NCBI RefSeq assembly: GCF_023639785.1
Contig: NZ_CP098325.1
Coordinates: 4,526,001-4,590,000 of the forward strand
DNA: 64,000 nt
Direction: 5' to 3'
From: Leclercia adecarboxylata
Lineage (GTDB): Bacteria > Pseudomonadota > Gammaproteobacteria > Enterobacterales > Enterobacteriaceae
Positions 53,941 to 63,539 of the stretch are shown one piece after another (the first letter of the stretch is position 1; each line of letters begins with the position of its first letter). The notes beneath the pieces are model-generated. The model did no database searches, was not told the origin of the DNA, and saw only the letters and a program-made list of their open reading frames with translations. The translations under genes were made by a program, and so were the position numbers.

Positions 53941-55410
53941 ATGACTTTCCGCCATTGCGTGGCTGTCGATTTAGGTGCCTCCAGCGGCCGGGTAATGCTG
54001 GCAAGCTACCACCGCGGGGCGCGGACGCTTGTGCTTCGCGAAATCCACCGTTTCATTAACTGCCTGCAAAAGCAGGACGGATTTGACTGCTGGGATATCG
54101 ACGCTCTGGAAGCGGAGATCCGCACTGGGCTGAATAAGGTATGTGAAGAGGGCATTCGCATCGACAGCATCGGGATTGACACCTGGGGCGTGGATTACGT
54201 GCTGCTGGACAGCAACGGCCAGCGCGTGGGCCTGCCGGTCTCCTACCGCGACAGCCGCACAGATGGCGTGATGACGCATGCCCTGGAGCAGCTCGGCAAA
54301 GCGGAGATCTATGGCCGCAGCGGCATTCAGTTCCTGCCCTTTAACACGCTCTATCAGCTGCGTGCCCTGGTGGAACAGCAGCCGGAGCTGGTAGCGAAGG
54401 TCGCCCATGCCCTGCTGATCCCGGATTATTTCAGCTACCGCCTCACCGGCCAGATGAACTGGGAATATACCAACGCTACCACCACCCAGCTGGTGAACAT
54501 CAATTCCGATAACTGGGACGAGAACCTGCTCAGCTGGACCGGCGCACCCCGGGACTGGTTTGGCACCCCCACCCATCCGGGCAATGTGATCGGTCACTGG
54601 ATCTGCCCGCAGGAGAATGCCATCCCGGTGGTAGCCGTCGCCAGCCACGACACCGCCAGCGCGGTGATTGCCGCGCCGCTGGCATCAAAGGATGCGGCGT
54701 ATCTCTCCTCCGGCACCTGGTCGCTGATGGGCTTTGAGAGCAAAACCCCCTACACCAGCGATAGCGCCCTGGCGGCCAACATCACCAACGAGGGCGGCGC
54801 GGAAGGCCGCTACCGGGTGCTGAAAAACATCATGGGTCTGTGGCTGCTGCAGCGTGTGCTGAAAGAGCAACACATCAGCGACCTGGCGGCCCTGATTAGC
54901 GAGACGGAAACCCTGCCCGCGTGCCGTTTCCTGATCAATCCCAATGACGACCGCTTTATTAATCCGGCCAACATGAGCGCCGAGATCCAGGCCGCCTGCC
55001 GCGAAACCGCGCAGCCGGTGCCCGAGAGCGCCGCCGGACTGGCACGCTGCATCTTCGACAGCCTCGCCCTGCTGTATGCCGAGGTGCTGCACGAGCTGGC
55101 GACCCTGCGCGGTAAGCCGTTCAGTCAGCTGCACATTGTGGGCGGCGGCTGCCAGAACCAGCTGCTCAACCAGCTGTGCGCCGACGCCTGCGGCATTCCT
55201 GTGTTAGCCGGGCCGGTGGAGGCCTCCACCCTCGGCAACATCGGCATCCAGCTGATGACCCTCGACGAATTGACCAACGTCGACCAGTTCCGTCAGGTGG
55301 TGACCGGCAACTACGGCCTCACCACCTTTACCCCGAATCCCGATCATGAGATTGCCCACTACCGGGCGCAGTTTCAGCAACAACGACCGACTAAGGAGCT
55401 TTGCGCATGA
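53941..55410 (+). CDS. rhaB: L-rhamnulokinase RhaB
   Basis: FGGY-family kinase that phosphorylates L-rhamnulose at C1. 489 aa from ATG 53941 ([18 protein letters not shown]), E. coli length; the frame is open 23 codons upstream inside the promoter region. Motifs include [35 protein letters not shown] and [19 protein letters not shown]. The stop overlaps the rhaA start (ATGA). Confidence 0.97.
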   Translation: MTFRHCVAVDLGASSGRVMLASYHRGARTLVLREIHRFINCLQKQDGFDCWDIDALEAEIRTGLNKVCEEGIRIDSIGIDTWGVDYVLLDSNGQRVGLPVSYRDSRTDGVMTHALEQLGKAEIYGRSGIQFLPFNTLYQLRALVEQQPELVAKVAHALLIPDYFSYRLTGQMNWEYTNATTTQLVNINSDNWDENLLSWTGAPRDWFGTPTHPGNVIGHWICPQENAIPVVAVASHDTASAVIAAPLASKDAAYLSSGTWSLMGFESKTPYTSDSALAANITNEGGAEGRYRVLKNIMGLWLLQRVLKEQHISDLAALISETETLPACRFLINPNDDRFINPANMSAEIQAACRETAQPVPESAAGLARCIFDSLALLYAEVLHELATLRGKPFSQLHIVGGGCQNQLLNQLCADACGIPVLAGPVEASTLGNIGIQLMTLDELTNVDQFRQVVTGNYGLTTFTPNPDHEIAHYRAQFQQQRPTKELCA

Positions 55411-56666
55411 CCACTCAACTTGAACAAGCCTGGGAACTGGCTAAACAGCGTTTCGCCGCCGTGGGCGTGGATGTCGAGGAGGCTCTGCGTCAGCTCGACC
55501 GTCTGCCCGTCTCTATGCACTGCTGGCAGGGCGACGACGTTGCCGGTTTTGAGAACCCCGGCGGCGCGCTGACCGGCGGGATTCAGGCCACCGGTAACTA
55601 TCCGGGCAAAGCGCGTAACGCGACGGAACTGCGTGCCGATCTGGAGCTGGCCCTGAGCCTGATCCCGGGCCCGAAACGCCTGAACCTGCACGCCATCTAT
55701 CTGGAGTCCGACGCGCCCGTCGAACGCAACGCCATCAAACCGGAACACTTTAAGAACTGGGTCGAGTGGGCGAAAACCAACAAGCTGGGGCTGGATTTTA
55801 ACCCCTCCTGCTTCTCGCACCCCCTGAGCGCCGACGGGTTCACCCTCGCCCACGCCGATGACGAGATTCGCCAGTTCTGGATCGATCATGTGAAGGCCAG
55901 CCGCCGCGTGTCGGCATACTTTGGCGAGCAGCTGGGCACCCCGTCGGTGATGAACATCTGGATCCCGGACGGGATGAAAGACATCACCGTTGACCGCCTT
56001 GCCCCGCGTCAGCGCCTGCTGGCGGCACTGGATGAGGTAATCAGTGAGAAACTGAACCCGGCCCACCACATCGACGCCGTGGAGAGCAAGCTGTTCGGCA
56101 TTGGCGCCGAAAGCTATACCGTGGGCTCTAACGAGTTCTATATGGGTTACGCCACCAGCCGCCAGACCGCGCTGTGCCTGGATGCAGGCCATTTCCATCC
56201 GACCGAAGTGATTTCCGACAAGATCTCCGCCGCGATGCTGTATGTGCCGCGCCTGCTGCTGCACGTCAGCCGTCCGGTGCGCTGGGACAGCGACCACGTG
56301 GTGCTGCTGGACGACGAAACCCAGGCCATCGCCAGCGAAATCATCCGCCACGATCTGTTTGACCGCGTGCACATCGGGCTCGACTTCTTCGACGCCTCCA
56401 TCAACCGCATCGCGGCATGGGTTATTGGCACCCGCAACATGAAAAAAGCCCTGCTGCGCGCTCTGCTGGAGCCCACCAATGAGCTTCGCGCCCTGGAAGC
56501 CGCAGGGGATTACACCGCGCGCCTGGCCCTGCTGGAGGAGCAAAAATCGCTGCCGTGGCAGGCGGTATGGGAGATGTACTGCCAGCGTAACGATGTCCCG
56601 GCGGGCAGCCAGTGGCTGGATAACGTCCGGGCGTATGAGCAGGACGTATTGAGTCAGCGCGGGTAA
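55407..56666 (+). CDS. rhaA: L-rhamnose isomerase RhaA
   Basis: Isomerises L-rhamnose to L-rhamnulose. 419 aa from ATG 55407 ([15 protein letters not shown]), E. coli length. Metal-binding segments: [23 protein letters not shown] and [16 protein letters not shown]. Overlaps rhaB by 4 bp. Followed by two facing palindromic repeats before rhaD. Confidence 0.98.
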   Translation: MTTQLEQAWELAKQRFAAVGVDVEEALRQLDRLPVSMHCWQGDDVAGFENPGGALTGGIQATGNYPGKARNATELRADLELALSLIPGPKRLNLHAIYLESDAPVERNAIKPEHFKNWVEWAKTNKLGLDFNPSCFSHPLSADGFTLAHADDEIRQFWIDHVKASRRVSAYFGEQLGTPSVMNIWIPDGMKDITVDRLAPRQRLLAALDEVISEKLNPAHHIDAVESKLFGIGAESYTVGSNEFYMGYATSRQTALCLDAGHFHPTEVISDKISAAMLYVPRLLLHVSRPVRWDSDHVVLLDDETQAIASEIIRHDLFDRVHIGLDFFDASINRIAAWVIGTRNMKKALLRALLEPTNELRALEAAGDYTARLALLEEQKSLPWQAVWEMYCQRNDVPAGSQWLDNVRAYEQDVLSQRG

Positions 56667-56667
56667 C

Positions 56668-56753
56668 TGCCCCCTCACCCCTGCCCTCTCCCCAAAGGGG
56701 AGAGGGAGCAAACCATCCCCTCGCCCCTTTGGGGAGAGGGTTAGGGTGAGGGG
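56668..56753. repeat. Facing pair of palindromic repeats between rhaA and rhaD
   Basis: Two units of the palindromic repeat family in opposite orientation: CCCCTCACCCCTGCCCTCTC with CCCC-AAA-GGGGAGAGGG (56668-56707), and CCCCTTTGGGGAGAGGGTTA with GGGTGAGGGG (56717-56753). The pair can fold into one long hairpin inside the rhaBAD mRNA. Confidence 0.82.
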
Positions 56754-56788
56754 AAACCCCGCCCCGATTTAACAGGAAATGAAAGACT

Positions 56789-57619
56789 ATGCACACCATC
56801 ACTCAATCCTGGTTTGTCCAGGGCATGATTAAAGCCACCTCCGACGCCTGGCTGAAAGGCTGGGACGAGCGCAACGGCGGCAACCTGACGCTGCGCCTCG
56901 ATGAAGCGGATATCGCCCCGTTTGAAGCGGATTTTCACGCCAAACCGCGCTATATCGCCCTGAGCCAGCCGATGCCGCTGCTCGCCAACACGCCGTTTAT
57001 CGTTACCGGTTCCGGCAAATTCTTCCGTAACGTGCAGCTCGATCCCACCGCGAATTTAGGGGTGGTAAAAGTGGACAGCGACGGCGCGGGCTACCACATT
57101 CTTTGGGGGCTGACTGACGAAGCGGTACCCACCTCTGAACTGCCGGCCCACTTCCTCTCCCACTGCGAGCGCATCAAAGCCACCAGCGGGAAAGATCGCG
57201 TGATCATGCACTGCCACGCCACCAACCTGATCGCCCTGACGTTTGTGCTGGAGAACAACTCAGACGTCATCACCCGCCAGCTGTGGGAAGGCAGCACCGA
57301 GTGTCTGGTGGTGTTCCCGGATGGGGTGGGCATTCTGCCGTGGATGGTGCCGGGTACCGACGAAATCGGCGAAGCCACAGCGGCCGAGATGCAAAAGCGT
57401 TCCCTGGTGTTGTGGCCGTTCCACGGCGTGTTCGGCAGCGGCCCGACGCTGGATGAGACCTTTGGTCTTATCGACACCGCCGAGAAATCTGCCGAAGTGC
57501 TGGTGAAAGTCTATTCGATGGGCGGCATGAAGCAGACCATCACCCGGGAAGAACTGATTGCGCTGGGCAAACGCTTTGGCGTTAACCCTGTGCAGTCAGC
57601 GTTAGATCTGTACAAATAA
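56789..57619 (+). CDS. rhaD: L-rhamnulose-1-phosphate aldolase RhaD
   Basis: Class II zinc aldolase that splits L-rhamnulose 1-phosphate into dihydroxyacetone phosphate and L-lactaldehyde. 276 aa. The zinc site is formed by histidines in IMHCHATNL and LWPFHGVFG; the catalytic glutamate is in PTSELPAHF. Phosphate-binding GNLTLRL and GSGKFFRNV are present. A 123-bp spacer with repeats separates it from rhaA. Confidence 0.97.
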   Translation: MHTITQSWFVQGMIKATSDAWLKGWDERNGGNLTLRLDEADIAPFEADFHAKPRYIALSQPMPLLANTPFIVTGSGKFFRNVQLDPTANLGVVKVDSDGAGYHILWGLTDEAVPTSELPAHFLSHCERIKATSGKDRVIMHCHATNLIALTFVLENNSDVITRQLWEGSTECLVVFPDGVGILPWMVPGTDEIGEATAAEMQKRSLVLWPFHGVFGSGPTLDETFGLIDTAEKSAEVLVKVYSMGGMKQTITREELIALGKRFGVNPVQSALDLYK

Positions 57620-57627
57620 GAACATCG

Positions 57628-57648
57628 CGCCCCGCGCATGACGGGGCG
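57628..57648 (+). other. Hairpin between rhaD and the sugar-binding protein gene
   Basis: CGCCCCG / CGGGGCG stem with a 7-nt loop, 9 bp after the rhaD stop and not followed by T residues. More likely an mRNA-stabilising or attenuating structure than a full terminator. Confidence 0.6.
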
Positions 57649-57696
57649 AACCTACACCTGCAAACCCTACAAACTCAATTAAGTGGAGTAAAAGCA

Positions 57697-58683
57697 ATGA
57701 AAATAAAGACAAGCTTGATCCTCACCGTTGCCGCCCTGGCGTTGTCCGGTTCTGCTTTCGCGGAAGTGAAAATCGCCCTGGTGGCGAAATCCTTAGGTAA
57801 TGGCTTCTTTGAAGCGGCAAACGTGGGTGCCCAGGAGGCAGCCAAAGAGTTGGGTGATGTCAAAGTGATCTACACCGGCCCGACCACCACCACCGCGGAA
57901 GCGCAGATCGAAGTACTGAACGGGCTGATCGCCCAGGGCGTGGATGCGATCGCCATCTCCGCAAACGATCCTGATGCCGTGGTGCCGGTGCTGAAAAAAG
58001 CGATGCAGCGCGGGATCAAAGTGGTCTCCTGGGATTCCGGCGTGGCGAAAGCCGGGCGCCAGATCCATCTCAACCCGTCAAACAATGCGCTGATTGGCGA
58101 GACCAACGTCAAGCTGGCCGCCGAAGCGCTGAAAGCACTGAACGTGGAGAAAGGCGACGTGGCGGTACTGAGCGCCACGCCAACTTCCACCAACCAGAAT
58201 ACCTGGATTGCCGAGATGAAAAAGGTGCTGCCGCAGTACCCGTCCGTCAATCTGGTGACCGTGGCCTATGGCGACGATCTGTCTGACAAGAGCTACCGCG
58301 AAGCGGTGGGCCTGCTGAAAACCTGGCCGGATCTGAAAGTGATCGTCTCCCCGTCGTCGGTGGGTATCGTGGCGGCGGCACAGGCGGTGAAAGATCAGGG
58401 CAAAATCGGCAAGGTGTACGTTACCGGTTTAGGGTTGCCGTCTGAGATGGCCGGCGCGGTGAAATCCGGTGCCAGCAAAAGCTTCGCCATCTGGAACCCC
58501 ATCGACCTCGGGTATGCCGCGACGTATTTAGCGGACGATCTGGTGAAGGGTACGGCGACGAAACAGGAAGCCAGCATGGGCAAACTGGGCAAAGTGAAGC
58601 TGGATGCCGACGGCACCGGCGCCATGGCTGAGCCGTTTGTTTACGATGCCAGCAATATTGATAAGTTCTCGAAGATCTTCTGA
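57697..58683 (+). CDS. Sugar ABC importer, periplasmic binding protein (probable L-rhamnose)
   Basis: 328 aa with a signal peptide (MKIKTSLILTVAALALSG...AFA). The mature protein is a type I periplasmic binding protein of the ribose/autoinducer-2 type: VKIALVAKSLGNGFFEAANV at the start, AIAISANDPDAVVPVLKKAM and KVVSWDSGV in the hinge region. It resembles the RhaS binding protein of rhizobial rhamnose importers, a name that would clash with the regulator rhaS here. Position between rhaD and rhaM makes L-rhamnose the probable ligand. Preceded by GTGGAG. Confidence 0.87.
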   Translation: MKIKTSLILTVAALALSGSAFAEVKIALVAKSLGNGFFEAANVGAQEAAKELGDVKVIYTGPTTTTAEAQIEVLNGLIAQGVDAIAISANDPDAVVPVLKKAMQRGIKVVSWDSGVAKAGRQIHLNPSNNALIGETNVKLAAEALKALNVEKGDVAVLSATPTSTNQNTWIAEMKKVLPQYPSVNLVTVAYGDDLSDKSYREAVGLLKTWPDLKVIVSPSSVGIVAAAQAVKDQGKIGKVYVTGLGLPSEMAGAVKSGASKSFAIWNPIDLGYAATYLADDLVKGTATKQEASMGKLGKVKLDADGTGAMAEPFVYDASNIDKFSKIF

Positions 58684-58689
58684 TGCGTT

Positions 58690-58758
58690 TTGTAGGCCGG
58701 ATAAGCGTAGCGCCATCCGGCAAAACGGCGGGTGGCGCTACGCTTACCCGCCCTACAA
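58690..58758. repeat. REP pair between binding-protein and ATPase genes
   Basis: GTAGGCCGGATAAGCGTAGC with ATCCGGC, then GCGGGTGGCGCTACGCTTAC with CCGCCCTAC, in opposite orientation. In periplasmic transport operons such elements often protect the upstream mRNA, allowing excess binding protein. Confidence 0.85.
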
Positions 58759-58782
58759 AATCCCCTATGGTGGAGAACTATC

Positions 58783-60285
58783 ATGACCCCATTGCTTCAG
58801 CTCAACGGCATCACTAAAGTTTTCCCTGGCGTGCGCGCCCTTGAGAACGTGCAGCTTGAGCTCTGGCCCGGCAAAGTCACCGCACTGATCGGTGAAAACG
58901 GCGCGGGCAAATCGACGCTGGTCAAAGTCATGACCGGCATTTACCAGCCCGACGCGGGCGAAATCCTCTATAAAGCGATCCCCATTCAGCTGCCGACCCC
59001 TGACTCGGCGCATAAAGTGGGCATTACCGCCATCCACCAGGAGACCGTGCTGTTCGATGAGCTGTCGGTCACCGAAAACATTTTTGTCGGCCAGTACCTC
59101 TGTAAAGGCATTTTCAAAAAGCTCGACTGGCCAGAGATGCACCGACGGGCGCAGGCGATCCTCACCCGTCTGGAGGTGCAGATTGATCCGCGCGCGACGC
59201 TGAAAACCCTGAGCATCGCCCAGCGGCATATGGTGGCGATCGCCCGGGCGCTGTCGTTTGACGCTCAGGTGGTGATCCTCGATGAGCCCACCGCCGCCCT
59301 GTCCCAGCACGAAATCCTCGAGTTCTACCAGATCGTCGAGCGCTTAAAGCAGGAGGGGAAAGCCATCCTGTTTATCTCCCACAAGTTCGACGAGATTTTT
59401 GAACTGGCGGATCACTACACCATCCTGCGCGACGGCGTGTTTGTCGGTGCCGGGGCCATCAACGACATCACCGAGGAGCGGATGGTGGCAATGATGGTAG
59501 GCCGCGCGATAACCCAGACCTTCCCGAAAGTAGCATGCGAGAAGGGCGACACCGTGCTGGAGGTGAAAGATCTCTGCCACCCCACCGAGTTTGCCCATAT
59601 CTCCTTTACCCTGCGCAAAGGCGAAATCCTCGGCTTCTACGGGCTGGTGGGCGCCGGGCGTACCGAGCTGATGCAGGCGCTCTCGGGCGTTTCTCGCCCC
59701 TCCTCCGGCAGTATTGTGCTGAACGGTAAAGCACAGCATTTCCGCCAGCCAGCGGACGCCATCAAGGCCGGGATCGTCTGCGTGCCGGAAGAGCGCCAGA
59801 AGCAGGGGGCGATTATTGAGCTGTCGATTGCGCAGAACATCAGCCTGCCGCAGCTTGGCAAACTCAACGCCAGCGGCGTGCTGAATGACGAGCGCGAGTG
59901 GCAGCTGGCCGACGACTACGCCAGACGCCTGCAGGTGAAAGCCTTTAGCTGGAAACAGGCGGTGGAGACCCTCTCCGGCGGCAACCAGCAGAAAGTGGTG
60001 ATCGGCAAATGGCTGGCGACCCATCCGGACGTCATCATCCTGGATGAACCGACCAAAGGGATCGATATCGGCTCCAAGGCGGCGGTGCACCAGTTTATGT
60101 CCGAGCTGGTGGGCCAGGGGCTGGCGGTGATCATGGTCTCCTCCGAACTGCCGGAAGTGATGGGCATGGCCGACAGAATTATCGTCATGCATGAAGGATT
60201 AATGGTGGCGGAGTATCAGGCGGGGGGCGCGACGGCGGAAACCATCGTCAGCGCCGCCAGCGGTGCCAGACAGGAGGCCGCATAA
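58783..60285 (+). CDS. Sugar ABC importer, double ATPase subunit (probable L-rhamnose)
   Basis: 500 aa from ATG 58783 (MTPLLQLNGITKVFPGVRAL), after TGGAGAA. Two fused ABC domains as in RbsA/XylG. First: Walker A GENGAGKST, Walker B VVILDEPTAAL. Second: diverged Walker A GLVGAGRTEL, signature LSGGNQQK, Walker B VIILDEPTKGIDIG. A diverged second Walker A is normal for this family. Corresponds to the rhizobial RhaT ATPase, not to the E. coli RhaT symporter. The stop overlaps the next start (TAATG). Confidence 0.9.
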   Translation: MTPLLQLNGITKVFPGVRALENVQLELWPGKVTALIGENGAGKSTLVKVMTGIYQPDAGEILYKAIPIQLPTPDSAHKVGITAIHQETVLFDELSVTENIFVGQYLCKGIFKKLDWPEMHRRAQAILTRLEVQIDPRATLKTLSIAQRHMVAIARALSFDAQVVILDEPTAALSQHEILEFYQIVERLKQEGKAILFISHKFDEIFELADHYTILRDGVFVGAGAINDITEERMVAMMVGRAITQTFPKVACEKGDTVLEVKDLCHPTEFAHISFTLRKGEILGFYGLVGAGRTELMQALSGVSRPSSGSIVLNGKAQHFRQPADAIKAGIVCVPEERQKQGAIIELSIAQNISLPQLGKLNASGVLNDEREWQLADDYARRLQVKAFSWKQAVETLSGGNQQKVVIGKWLATHPDVIILDEPTKGIDIGSKAAVHQFMSELVGQGLAVIMVSSELPEVMGMADRIIVMHEGLMVAEYQAGGATAETIVSAASGARQEAA

Positions 60286-61289
60286 TGGTGCAACAACTGC
60301 TTAAACACCGCGAAGCATTGCTGGCGGCGGTGATCGTGCTGATGGTGATCGCCATCGGCACCCGCGTCCCGTCGTTTATCGCCCCGGGCAACCTGGTGGA
60401 GATGTTTAACGACACCTCGATTCTGGTAATCCTCGCCCTCGGGCAGATGATGGTGCTGCTGACCAAAGGCATCGACCTGTCGATGGCGGCGAACCTGGCC
60501 CTGACCGGGATGATTGTCGCCCTGATCAACTTTAACTATCCCGAGGTGCCGGTCTGGGTGCTGCTGATTCTGGCTACCGTGCTGGGCCTTGTGATGGGCG
60601 TTATCAACGGCCTGCTGGTGTGGAAGATGGGTATCCCGGCGATTGTGGTCACGCTCGGCACCATGAGCATCTACCGCGGGATCATCTTTTTGCTCTCCGG
60701 CGGCGGCTGGGTCAACTCTAACCAGATGGGAGCGGATTTCCTCGGCCTGCCGCGTGCGTCGGTGCTGGGCTTGCCAGTGCTGAGCTGGTGCGCCATTGCC
60801 GCCCTGCTGCTGGTGGGCTACTTCCTGCGCTACAGCCGCACCGGACGCGCCCTCTACACCGCGGGCGGTAACGCCACGGCGGCGTACTACACCGGGATCA
60901 ACGCCGGCAAAATGCAGTTCGTCAGCTTCTGCCTCTCCGGGGCGCTGGCCGGGTTCTGCGGCTATCTGTGGATCTCGCGCTTCGCGGTGGCCTATGTCGA
61001 CGTGGCGAACGGCTTTGAGCTTCAGGTGGTGGCGGCCTGCGTGATTGGCGGCATCAGCACCATGGGCGGTACGGGCCGGGTGTTAGGTTGCCTGTGCGGC
61101 GCGCTGTTCCTCGGGGTCATCAACAATGCCCTGCCGGTCATCGGCGTGTCGCCGTTCTGGCAGATGGCGATTTCCGGGACGGTGATCGTGATTGCGGTGC
61201 TGCTCAATGAACGCGGCAACAAACGCAAAGGGCGGCTGATCCTGCGCGATGCGGCGCTGGCACGTCAGAAACAGGCGGTGAGATCATGA
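60285..61289 (+). CDS. Sugar ABC importer, permease 1 (RhaP-like)
   Basis: 334 aa, RbsC-family membrane subunit with about eight or more helices. The conserved segments GQMMVLLTKGIDLSMAANLAL and ATAAYYTGINAGKMQFVSF (the coupling region facing the ATPase), plus GGISTMGGTGRVLG, are family hallmarks. One base overlap with the ATPase gene; the next permease overlaps by 4 bp. Two different permeases imply a heterodimeric channel. Confidence 0.9.
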   Translation: MVQQLLKHREALLAAVIVLMVIAIGTRVPSFIAPGNLVEMFNDTSILVILALGQMMVLLTKGIDLSMAANLALTGMIVALINFNYPEVPVWVLLILATVLGLVMGVINGLLVWKMGIPAIVVTLGTMSIYRGIIFLLSGGGWVNSNQMGADFLGLPRASVLGLPVLSWCAIAALLLVGYFLRYSRTGRALYTAGGNATAAYYTGINAGKMQFVSFCLSGALAGFCGYLWISRFAVAYVDVANGFELQVVAACVIGGISTMGGTGRVLGCLCGALFLGVINNALPVIGVSPFWQMAISGTVIVIAVLLNERGNKRKGRLILRDAALARQKQAVRS

Positions 61290-62290
61290 GTAAAATTATG
61301 ACGTCTGAAGAGATCAAACATGCGCCCGCTGCGCCGGGCATTTTCCGGCGCCTGCTGTGCTGGGAAGGCTTTCTGCTGGCGGTGACCCTGGCCGTGTTCG
61401 TGGTCAACGCGCTGGCCTCCCCTTACTTCCTTGATATCTGGAACCTGTCGGACGCCACGTTCAACTTCACCGAGAAAGCGATCATCGTCCTGCCCATGGC
61501 GATGCTGATTATCGCCCGTGAAATTGACCTGTCGGTGGCCTCCACTATCGCACTCAGCTCCACGGTGATGGGCTTTTGCGCCGCCGCCGGGCTGGACACG
61601 CCCTTGCTGGTCTGCGTGGGGTTAGGCGTGGGCCTGCTGTGCGGGCTGTTCAACGGCCTGCTGGTGACCCGCTTTAACCTGTCGTCGATTGTTATCACCA
61701 TCGGCACCATGAGCCTCTATCGCGGCATCACCTACATCCTGCTGGGCGACCAGGCGTTGAATGCATACCCGGAGAGCTTCGCCTGGTTTGGTCAGGGGTA
61801 TGTCTGGGGAGCGCTCTCCTTTGAGTTCGCGCTGTTTATCGTGCTGGCGGGGGTGTTTGCCTGCGTGCTGCACAAAACCAACTTCGGGCGTCGCACCTAC
61901 GCCATCGGCAATAACCCGACCGGGGCATGGTACTCCGGCATCAACGTCAAGCGTCATAACCTGATCCTCTTTGCCCTGGTAGGGCTGATGGCCGGGCTGG
62001 CCTCGGTGCTGCTCACCTCGCGTCTGGGCAGTACCCGCCCGACCATTGCGATGGGCTGGGAGCTGGCGGTGGTGACCATGGCGGTGCTCGGCGGGGTAAA
62101 CATTCTGGGCGGTTCCGGCAGCATGGTGGGCGTGATCATCGCCGCCTTCCTGATGGGGCTGGTGACCTTCGGCCTGAGCCTGCTCAACGTGCCGGGCATC
62201 GTGATGTCGGTGATCATCGGCGCGATGCTGATTGTGGTGATCTCCCTGCCGATTATCACCCGCCGGATTATGCAGCGAAGACGGATCTAA
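61286..62290 (+). CDS. Sugar ABC importer, permease 2 (RhaQ-like)
   Basis: 334 aa, second RbsC-family permease. It has a longer cytoplasmic N-terminus (MSKIMTSEEIKHAPAAPG...) before the first helix, then IIAREIDLSVASTIALSS, NPTGAWYSGINVKRHN (coupling helix) and GGVNILGGSGSMVG. Start overlaps permease 1 by 4 bp (ATGA). Only the membrane core resembles permease 1, so they are an ancient pair rather than a recent duplication. Confidence 0.9.
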   Translation: MSKIMTSEEIKHAPAAPGIFRRLLCWEGFLLAVTLAVFVVNALASPYFLDIWNLSDATFNFTEKAIIVLPMAMLIIAREIDLSVASTIALSSTVMGFCAAAGLDTPLLVCVGLGVGLLCGLFNGLLVTRFNLSSIVITIGTMSLYRGITYILLGDQALNAYPESFAWFGQGYVWGALSFEFALFIVLAGVFACVLHKTNFGRRTYAIGNNPTGAWYSGINVKRHNLILFALVGLMAGLASVLLTSRLGSTRPTIAMGWELAVVTMAVLGGVNILGGSGSMVGVIIAAFLMGLVTFGLSLLNVPGIVMSVIIGAMLIVVISLPIITRRIMQRRRI

Positions 62291-62291
62291 C

Positions 62292-62361
62292 TGCCGGGTG
62301 GCACTGCGTTTACCCGGCCTACGAAGCCGTAGGCCCGCGCAAGCGCAGCGCCGCCGGGCAT
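62292..62361. repeat. REP pair between the permease and fucO genes
   Basis: GCCGGGTGGCACTGCGTTTA with ACCCGGC, then GTAGGCCCGCGCAAGCGCAG with GCCGGGC, opposite orientation. Sits between permease 2 and the dehydrogenase gene. Confidence 0.84.
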
Positions 62362-62390
62362 AAAAATCACCGTAATTAAGGAGAATTATC

Positions 62391-63539
62391 ATGAGCTTTA
62401 TGTTGGCGCTGCCGAAAATCAGCCTGCACGGCGCAGGCGCAATTGGCGATATGGTTAAGCTGGTGGCGAACAAACAGTGGGGTACCGCGCTGATTGTTAC
62501 CGACGGTCAGCTGGTGAAAATGGGCCTGCTCGACAGCCTGTTTACCGCCCTCGACGCACAGCAGATGCCCTATCACCTGTTCGACGCGGTGTTCCCGAAC
62601 CCGACGGAAGAACTGGTCCAGCAGGGCTTTGCCGCTTTCCAGGATGCGCAGTGCGATTACATCATCGCCTTCGGCGGCGGCAGCCCGATTGACACCGCCA
62701 AAGCGATTAAAATTCTCACCGCCAATCCCGGTCCGTCTACCGCTTACTCCGGCGTCGGCAAAGTGCTCAACCCCGGCGTGCCGCTGGTGGCGATCAACAC
62801 CACCGCTGGTACGGCGGCAGAGATGACCAGCAACGCGGTGATCATCGACTCTGCCCGTCAGGTCAAAGAGGTCATCATCGACCCGAACATCATCCCGGAT
62901 ATCGCCGTGGATGACGCCAGCGTGATGCTCGATATTCCGGCCGCCGTGACGGCAGCCACCGGCATGGATGCCCTGACCCACGCCATCGAAGCCTGGGTCT
63001 CCGTCGGTGCCCACCCGCTCACCGATGCCAACGCGCTGGAGGCGATTCGCCTGATCGCCCGCTGGCTGCCGGAGGCGGTCAACAATGGCCACAATCTCGT
63101 GGCGCGCGAGCAGATGGCGTACGGGCAGTATCTGGCGGGCATGGCCTTTAACAGCGCCGGGCTGGGGCTGGTGCACGCCCTGGCCCACCAGCCGGGGGCC
63201 ACGCACAACCTGCCGCACGGCGTCTGCAACGCCATCCTGCTGCCGATCATCGAAAACTTTAACCGCCCGAACGCCGTGGAACGCTTTGCCCGCGTGGCCC
63301 AGGCGATGGGCGTGGATACCCGCGACATGAGCGACGAAACCGCCAGCATGGAGGCGATCAACGCCATTCGCGCCCTGAGCACCCGCGTCGGGATCCCGTC
63401 CGGCTTCAGCAAGCTGGGCGTGACCAAAGCCGACATCGAAGGCTGGCTCGACAAAGCCCTCGCCGACCCATGCGCTCCCTGCAACCCGCGCAGCGCCAGC
63501 CGCGACGAGGTGCGCGAACTCTATCTGGAGGCATTATGA
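62391..63539 (+). CDS. fucO: Iron-containing alcohol dehydrogenase, probable lactaldehyde reductase
   Basis: 382 aa, group III Fe-dependent alcohol dehydrogenase. Metal ligands at the expected spacing: D193 and H197 in [11 protein letters not shown]262 in VHALAH, H276 in NLPHG. Dinucleotide-binding [11 protein letters not shown], and D38 in VTDGQ suggests NAD preference. RhaD produces L-lactaldehyde; reduction to 1,2-propanediol disposes of it without oxygen, which is the FucO role, and the gene is cotranscribed with rhaM (ATGA overlap). It is a fairly distant relative of E. coli FucO, so substrate is inferred from context. Confidence 0.8.
   Translation: MSFMLALPKISLHGAGAIGDMVKLVANKQWGTALIVTDGQLVKMGLLDSLFTALDAQQMPYHLFDAVFPNPTEELVQQGFAAFQDAQCDYIIAFGGGSPIDTAKAIKILTANPGPSTAYSGVGKVLNPGVPLVAINTTAGTAAEMTSNAVIIDSARQVKEVIIDPNIIPDIAVDDASVMLDIPAAVTAATGMDALTHAIEAWVSVGAHPLTDANALEAIRLIARWLPEAVNNGHNLVAREQMAYGQYLAGMAFNSAGLGLVHALAHQPGATHNLPHGVCNAILLPIIENFNRPNAVERFARVAQAMGVDTRDMSDETASMEAINAIRALSTRVGIPSGFSKLGVTKADIEGWLDKALADPCAPCNPRSASRDEVRELYLEAL

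Noticed and set aside
57697..60285. Naming the ABC genes rhaS and rhaT
   Set aside because: Rhizobial nomenclature would collide with the regulator rhaS present here and with the E. coli RhaT symporter, to which the ATPase is unrelated; symbols were left empty.
58783..60285. Degenerate first-domain signature and second Walker A of the ABC ATPase taken as inactivation
   Set aside because: Asymmetric, partly diverged nucleotide-binding sites are usual in RbsA/XylG-type double ATPases.
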